A stretch of 64,000 bases of DNA from Calycina herbarum (lineage: Eukaryota > Ascomycota > Leotiomycetes > Helotiales > Pezizellaceae), in assembly GCA_001414485.1 (NCBI GenBank), contig LLEY01000042.1:1-64000 (forward strand), read 5' to 3'. Below the pieces are notes generated by a model, which worked only from the letters and a program-made list of their open reading frames with translations, did no database searches and was not told where the DNA came from. Position numbers and translations under genes: made by a program. This document shows positions 57,124-64,000 of the stretch, piece after piece (within the stretch, counting starts at the first letter, position 1; each line of letters opens with the position of its first letter).

Positions 57124-58321
57124 AGTCACGTATTAGATCCTATTAGATCTCTTAGAGGATCTAGAGAGATCTAGGGATCTAGGTCTATAAAGAGATCTAG
57201 ATAGTATAAAGAGTCTTATATAAGACTAGTATATCTACTATTAGATAGAAGCTTCGTACTTAACTTTAGTTATTAATCTTATTATATTCTTTAATATCTT
57301 TAATATAAGTAACGAGTTTACTTCTAAGTAAATAACCTAGTATATCTATACTTCTTATCTATATAATAACCTTTAAGACTTAGTTATCTTTGTTTAAGTT
57401 TCGTTATACTTTAAACACCTGCTTAGAAGTTTAGTCGCTATAGCTCTAGTAACCCTCGCCGCTGTAACTAGCTTAAATACTAGCTGAGTTAATGTCGCGG
57501 GAATATCTAGAAGTACTACTAGAAGAATATCTGCTAGTATATAGTTAGTTAGAGATAACGACAATGTTAGTATACTAGACGCCTCTGAGCCTTATAAGAT
57601 CGAAGCACTTAAAATAATTAAAGTTAAGATACTAGATACGTATTATAGGAAGCGAAAGGAACTAGACTTATTCCTTCTTTAAATAGACATCTACTTTAAC
57701 TTTAATTCTAATAAATTCAAAGGTAATTATAATTTATAAACTATCTTTACTATCTCCTACTTTAGAGAATCAGCGTTAGAATAGGCTTAGCTATATTTAG
57801 AGGACTTCTTTAAGAATAAGAATAAAGACAGAAAGATAGAATTAACTAAGATTATATTTAAATCTTAGAGAGGATTTAAAATAACTATTAGAAAAGTTTT
57901 TAAAGACTTTAATATAATCTAAACAGCTATATATAAGCTTTTAGAGTTATACTAAACTAGATCTATAATAGATTATACTAATAAGTTTTAATACTATAAA
58001 ACGAAATCGAGGTAGAATACTATCGCTCTTATAGAACTCTTCTATAGAGGATTAAAGGTATATATCTATAAGAAGATAGCTAAGTAGAATATATAGTTCT
58101 TAACTATTATAAGTATAATTAAGAAAGTTATTTAGTTAGATAACTACTTATACGAATTTAGAAAGAGTAACCCTAGATATAGAGAAAAGAGTTAAGAGTT
58201 AGGAAAGTAGAAGTACTCTTATACTAATAAACATAGTAAGGAGGTAAACACTATATAGAAGAAAACCTTTTTAAAGAAAGGAGAACTTTCTTAGAAGAAG
58301 CGAAATCGTCGACATAAGTAG

Positions 58322-58380
58322 AACTTGTATTATAACTATAGCCTCTCTAGCTATAGAGTAAATAAGTATAGTAAGAAGAA
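58322..58380 (+). other. Degenerate gag CCHC zinc knuckle
   Basis: The frame reads YYNYSLSSYRVNKYSK. The spacing is that of CxxCxxxGHxxxxC, but the cysteines and the histidine are Tyr and the Gly is Ser. Each change needs only transitions (TGT to TAT, GGC to AGC, CAC to TAT). Confidence 0.7.
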
Positions 58381-60629
58381 AGATTCTAATAGGAAGAGAC
58401 GAATTAACGCTATAGTCTATAAGAAAGTAGTATTACTCGATAAAATTAAACTTATAAACGAGAAACTTAAAGCTAGAGAATATAGTATATAGATCGAAAT
58501 AGACGCTGTGAAAATAAACGTAGGCGCTATATACCTATAGCCGAGTAATAGAATCGAGTTATAAGATAGTAAGGTATAAGATACTAATAATAATAAGGAT
58601 CTATTACTTAAAGAATATTATAATACATAGTTAGAAATAGATTATAAATTACCTCTTTAAGTAGAATATAAATCACTACTACTAATAAGTTTATTAGAGT
58701 TATTAGAGTTAGAATCTAACTTATTAGAGGTAAATCCTAGAATATATAAACCTAAAGAAGAGGAAATATAAGCATTTATTAGAACCTTTAAGAGAGGAAA
58801 TAGATAGGTATATATAGAAGGATAGAAACCTGATTTCTAGAGCCTATATTCTACTTAAGAAGTTAATTCTACTATCTTAACTACTTATAAGATAGTAAGG
58901 AATAATTAAGATTAAGTAACTATAGTTAGCTCTATTACTAAAAGGGAAACTATTAAGTTTAAGAAGCTAGGACTAGAATAGATAATACTAAATAACTACC
59001 TAGAGAAGGGAGATCTATAGAAGGTTACTAATTTAAGAAATAATACTATTAAATAGTAGTAGTATTACCTAGAAGGATTTAATAAATATAATAGATATCT
59101 AAAGTTAGATATTACTACCTATCTACTTAGTTAAAATTATAAATTAGTAATTAATAAGAAATATTAGATATTAAAGGTTAAAAAAGAAGTTATAATAGTA
59201 TTTAAAGAATTAGAAGATTAGTAGATATTTAGAGTTACTAAGGTAGACCCCTAGGCTAACCTAATCTAGGAATTCTACTAACTTATAAAAGGTAAGTAGT
59301 AGACTACTAAAACATTATATAGAGTAACTATTAAATAGGTTTAGTATAAACTATAAGTATTATTAGACTAGTCTATAGAAAGACAGTTTATAGAAACACT
59401 TCTAGAACCTAAGGGAATAGTAGAGAATAGTCTAGTATACGAAGTAGCTTTTTCTAATAATAAAAAAGTAATATTCTTTCTAAGCTCTTAGAAAGGAGAT
59501 AATAAAGAGAGAAGATTCGAGGTTTATTATATTAAACTAGAAAATCGCGCTACTATAGAAGAGTTAAATACTATATCTAGAGAAAATCAACTTATAGTAA
59601 TAGCGAAGATAAGAGGAAAGGAACTCCGAGTCTTAATTAATTCTAAAGCAACGAGTAATTTCCTTTTCCTAGTAGCTTAGAAGAAGCTAAACGTCCTAAT
59701 TAAAAGTATAAGGCTATACTACTTAGAAGTAGTTAATAGAATAGACGTTATATACTAGGGTGGAATTATTAATTAGTAAACTATTCTAATAAAGATTACT
59801 ATTAAAGGATACTACTTAAATATATAATTTAATATTATTAAAATAGGAAATAAGGAAGTAATACTTAGTATACTATAGATTTAAGAATATAATCTAGATA
59901 TTAACTAGAAGGCTTAGAAAATAACCTTTAATTAATATATTTATATAGGTTTGTAATTATAACTATAAGGCTAGAACGAGGTTAGCGCTACCTCTTCTAA
60001 GACACTAGGACACCTTATCTAGAGTCCTCTATAGGTTAGTAAAACAGCTGATAACGAAATACCTATATAGTATAGAGAATTTAAAGCCTTGTTCGAAAAC
60101 CTAGAAGACTTATAAGCCTTACTAGAACATTGCTTATAAGATTATAAGATTAAATTAAAAGAGAGTTATTATCTCTTAAAGTAGAAGCTTCGGTTATATA
60201 ACTAGAAAAGCTTATAGAGAATAGAAAGTTATATAAAGGAAGGTATTAAGAAAAGATATATTAGAAAATCTAAGTTACTAATTACTTTAAATATACTTAT
60301 TATTAAGAAGAAAGATAACCTAGATATAAGAGTATATATTAATTACTAAGAAGTAAATTATACTATAGTTAAGAACGATTATCTACTACTACTTAGCTAA
60401 TACTTATAGAATAAGTTAGATAAGGTAGTACGATTTATAAAACTAGATTAATAAAACGTCTATAGACTTATATAAATAAAAGTTAGAGACGAATAGAAAA
60501 TAGTATTTACCTTACTATCGAGCCTTTATAAATATATATTTATACTATTTAGATTATATAATATACTAGCTATATATTAGAGGTAAAATAATAATATTTT
60601 AGAAGATCTTCTAGAAGTAACTATAATCT

Positions 60630-60660
60630 ATTACCTAGATAATATCTTAATATTCTTAGA
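60630..60660 (+). other. Reverse transcriptase active-site relic
   Basis: The frame reads YLDNILIFL where functional Gypsy elements have YLDDILIFS-like sequence; the second catalytic Asp is Asn, a G-to-A change. Fixes orientation and class of the element. Confidence 0.7.
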
Positions 60661-61707
60661 AAAAAAAGAAGAATATAAAAGATATATTAAAGAAGTTTTA
60701 TAATAACTTATAAAAGTAAACTCTTAGTTAAAACTCTTGAAATATAAGTTTAAAGTAACTTAGGCACTTTTCCTAAGATAGGTATTTAGCTTAGAGAAAA
60801 TAGAAATAGATTTAGTAAAGATCTAAGACATCTTAAACTAGAAGTTACTAGAGAATATAAAAGATATATAATCCTTTCTTAGATTTATAAACTTTTACTA
60901 CCTATTTATATAAGACTATATAAAGATTACTAAACTAATAACAGTACTAGTTAAGAAAGCTATTAAATTTATTTAGAATAAATAAGCTAAGAACGCTTTT
61001 TAAAAGATTAAAGTAAGGTTTATAGAAAAACTAAGTATAATTAAAACAGACGCTTTAAATATATTAGTAAATACGATTTACCTATAACTAAATAGAAAAG
61101 AGAAACTTATATCTATTATATATTATTCTAAAATATTTAACCTAGCTTAATAAAACTATAGCATTTTTAACAAAGAATTACTTACTATAGTATTAGCCTT
61201 AGAATACTAGAGAATCTATTTATAGCTAGTAAAATACTAAGTTACGATTCTATCTAACTATAAGAACCTTAGAACGTTTATAATAACTAAGAAACTTATA
61301 ACTAGATAGTTAGCTAGATAGGCAGAGATATTAGAAGGATTTAATATTATTATTTAATATATAAAAGGAACGTTAAATACTTAGACTAATACTCTTAGCT
61401 AGAAACTTAGATATAAGAGAAGTAAAGAGTATAAGAAGATTATAATCTTAAAAACTCTTAAAAATAAAAACTTAGTATCTACTATATACGAAATAGTAGT
61501 AATAAATAATATCTAGATAGATAAAATTTAAAATATATATAAAGGTTATAATTAGTATATAAAAGGGAAACTATAGGTTCTTAGCTTATATATAAAGGAG
61601 TTTATATAAGAATACTATACTACGCTAGCTTATAGATACTAAGGAATTCGTAGAACTCTCTAGAAGATAAGATAATATTACTATATTAATCGATTATCTA
61701 CGATAGT

Positions 61708-62078
61708 TATTAGTATTAGGTAATAACTACTTTACTTACTAATAGACTTTAGGTTTAAACCTTAGTCTATACTAGTTCTTTCTAGTGTTGTCTAGAAGAT
61801 TCGGTTACGTTCTCGGTTATATAAACCGTAGAATCTTCTAGTAACTATTCTATTTATAAGCTATAGAAGCTTCTAGTACTTATCCTAGAAGTATATATAG
61901 CCCTTTACTGTCCTTATAGTTAGGAACCAAGTCAATTAAGTCTTTTACTCTTTACCTATACTACCGATTCTATAAAAACGTGATTTAACGATCACCTGAC
62001 CTACTCTGCACCGATCCTGTAACTTACTCTGTAGCCTACTCTGTAGCCTACTCTATAAGTTACCCTGTTCCTCCTATA
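61708..62078. mobile_element. Nested solo LTR inside the integrase region
   Basis: 371 bases, less AT-rich than the host element, flanked by ATAGT on both sides (61703-61707 and 62079-62083). It starts TATTAGTATTAGG and ends CCTCCTATA, that is TA...TA, as expected if TG...CA ends were mutated by RIP. It contains a TATATAAA box (about 61817) and the tandem unit CCTACTCTGTAG near 62030 to 62053. It separates the His-His half from the Cys-Cys half of the integrase zinc-binding region. No sequence match to the host element's own LTR. Confidence 0.7.
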
Positions 62079-63846
62079 ATAGTTAAAGAAGTAATAATAG
62101 AATATAATACCTATACTAGGAATAAAGCCTCCTATTATATACCTTATAAATAAATAAATACTACTCTAATACTATAAGTACCTTAGAGATTAATATCTAT
62201 AGATTTTATTATTAAATTATTAAAATCTAAAGATCTAATAATAAAAGTTAAGTATAACTCGATCCTAGTTATTATAAAACGACTTATAAAGTATATAATT
62301 CTAATAGTATATATAGAGTTAAGTATAGCTAAGGAATTAGTATTCGTATTCCTTAGAGAAGTAGTTTTAAGATATAGACTACTTAAAGAAATACTCTTAG
62401 ATAGAGATAAGCTCTTTACTTTAAAATTTTAAATTACTTTTATAGAATAATTAAGTATAAAAAGAAAGCTTTCTATAGCTTTTTACTCTTAAATAAATAG
62501 AGGAAATAAACAGATAAATTAAGTAGTTAAAACATACCTTTGTTATTATATAAACTACTAGTAAAATAACTAGGTAGAACTACTATCTTTAATATAGTTT
62601 ATTTATAATAGTTTAGTAATAGAAACAACTCTTATTACACTATTCTACGCTAACTTTAGGTATAAATTAACAGCGTATCGAGAACTACTATCTATAACTA
62701 TTAATAACTAACTTACTTATATTCACGTCTTAAGAATTAAGAGCTTATATAAGGAACTTATAGAAGACCTGTAGTTCGTAGCTAAAAGGAATATATACTA
62801 CTATAATAAACGACGTAGTTAGGAGCTAATACTAAAAGAGGAGGATAAAGTCTACTTAATATAAAAGAATATTAATATAAAAAGACTAAGTAATAAACTA
62901 GATTATAAGAAACTTAGACTATTTAAAATTAAATAAGTTAAGAGATCTTTAAATTATAAGTTAGTACTACTAAGAATAATAAATATCTACCTAGTATTCT
63001 ATATATCTCTACTCGAACTAGTAAACCTAAATACTAAATATAAAGTTAAGAAGATTCTTAACTATAAACTTATTAAAAGATAAGTTAAATATCTAACTAA
63101 ATAGTTAGATTACTTATACTTAGAAAACACTTAAAAGCTAAGAAGTAATCTTAACTATTACCTAGTAGAACTTTAGAAGTTCTATTAAGAAAACCTAGGT
63201 TTACTTATATTTTATAGTTTAAAGGAAAAGCTATAAAGAAGACTAGATTAAGAACTACCTTAGATTAGGAACTAGTAGGAATAGGTAGAGCTACTAGATA
63301 GGTAATCTCTACCTCTTACTACTCTTATTCCTCTCTCTCTTTCTTCTTCTTCTCTTTCTTTTCTACCTTCTTAATAGTATTAAGTTTATTAAGAAAACGA
63401 AGTCCTTAATAGAATATCTTATGTTATCTTTCTTTAAAAAAGGCCTTCTACTTTTATAACTATAGAATCTTTACTATCGCCTCCTTCTTCTCCCTTTCTA
63501 GCTTCTCCTCTTATCTTTTAATAAAAGTCTAGTTATTAGTATAAATAACGTTCTTCTCTTAGGCGTCGTCGGTTCTATTATATTTTAGCTTCGACTAAAC
63601 GTATTTAGAATATTAAGAAGATTAAGAGGTATTAATAAAACATTTATACTTTTAAGAAGTATAATAAGAACATAGTAATATTTTATTATAAACTATTTTA
63701 ATACTTTTTATAAGAAGTATTTATTCTTCTTTCTTCTTTTATATAAGATAGGATATAATAAAAAGGAAAGGATACTACTAGTACTCTAACTAAGTTTCTT
63801 AGCTTATACTTAAGTATAAGAATACGCTAAGCTAAGAAGAGGATAG

Positions 63847-64000
63847 TATTATAAATCACGTTATATATAGTAAGTAGTCTAGACAGCGCTCTAATAAGAT
63901 AAGGTATAATATCTAGGAAATAAAAGGTAATATAAGAGAGAATTAGTAATATAAAGATATTTAAGTATTCTAGGATCTTACTATTAGATAACTGTTAGTA
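63847..64000 (+). repeat. 3' LTR, truncated by the window edge
   Basis: Begins TATTATAAATCACG directly after a purine-rich tract and follows the 5' LTR sequence to the last base of the window. Confidence 0.8.

Larger units (their letters stand above)
56970..64000 (+). mobile_element. RIP-degraded Gypsy-type LTR retrotransposon, right end outside the window
   Basis: At least 7 kb. Direct terminal repeats are visible: 56970 to about 57120 and 63847 to 64000 share long blocks such as AGTAAGTAGTCTAGAC, GCGCTCTAATAAGA and AAGGTATAATATCTAGGAAAT. A purine-rich tract (AAGAAGAGGATAG) precedes the right LTR. Protein relics appear in order on the plus strand: a gag zinc knuckle near 58322 to 58380 with Cys read as Tyr, a reverse-transcriptase YLDN (for YLDD) near 60632, and an integrase HH..CC zone at 61610 to 62150. 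All frames are full of TAG/TAA and substitutions fit C-to-T and G-to-A transitions, the RIP signature. Order RT before integrase supports Gypsy (Metaviridae-like). Inactive. Confidence 0.85.

Noticed and set aside
56541..64000. A rRNA or centromeric satellite explanation for the AT-rich block
   Set aside because: Ordered gag, RT and integrase relics and paired LTRs show a retrotransposon instead.

Overview
The window is nuclear DNA of a filamentous ascomycete. The genes have short spliceosomal introns (about 45 to 75 bases), GTANGT-type donors and CTAAC-like branch points, and the housekeeping proteins have a typical Pezizomycotina look. The AT-rich, stop-riddled retrotransposon at the right end has the C-to-T/G-to-A pattern of repeat-induced point mutation (RIP). 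A Leotiomycete such as a Botrytis or Sclerotinia relative is my inference from protein flavour, not something proved here.

Left part (1 to 13.7 kb): an unresolved gene end with an acidic tail, a complex I accessory subunit (NDUFA12 type, minus), the mitochondrial phosphatidylglycerophosphate synthase PGS1 (plus), a SIS1-type J-protein (plus), a broken F-box-like gene, and a GPI-anchored GH72 beta-1,3-glucanosyltransferase (minus). From 14.8 to 20.7 kb lies a graveyard: a frameshifted gene fragment, a pogo/Fot1-like transposase relic with a run of 18 C, an intact APH-fold kinase gene, and two minus-strand pseudogenes with in-frame stops. A long gene-poor stretch then leads to FKS1 (25.1 to 31.0 kb), the catalytic subunit of beta-1,3-glucan synthase. 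LCB1, a serine palmitoyltransferase subunit, follows, then a small secreted cysteine-rich protein whose stop codon lies in a transposon-end sequence. GH72 and FKS1 act in series on wall glucan; PGS1 and LCB1 are both lipid-synthesis genes.

Right part (37.2 to 54.9 kb): an accessory cluster rich in signalling modules. It holds a kinase-vWA protein, a CorA-like membrane protein, an unknown small protein, a DUF6590-like protein probably fused to a kinase with a charged coiled coil, and, divergently, a decayed gene joining a HeLo-like N-terminus to a pseudokinase. This last architecture recalls MLKL-type cell-death proteins. A solo LTR (5-base target duplication ATACC) and a hAT-type MITE (8-base duplication CTTCTGAA) lie beside it, followed by a Pro/Gln-rich coiled-coil protein.

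From about 56.5 kb the composition collapses to AT-rich. A RIP-degraded Gypsy-type LTR element runs from 56970 past the window end. A second solo LTR is nested in its integrase region. No tRNA, rRNA or CRISPR was recognised.
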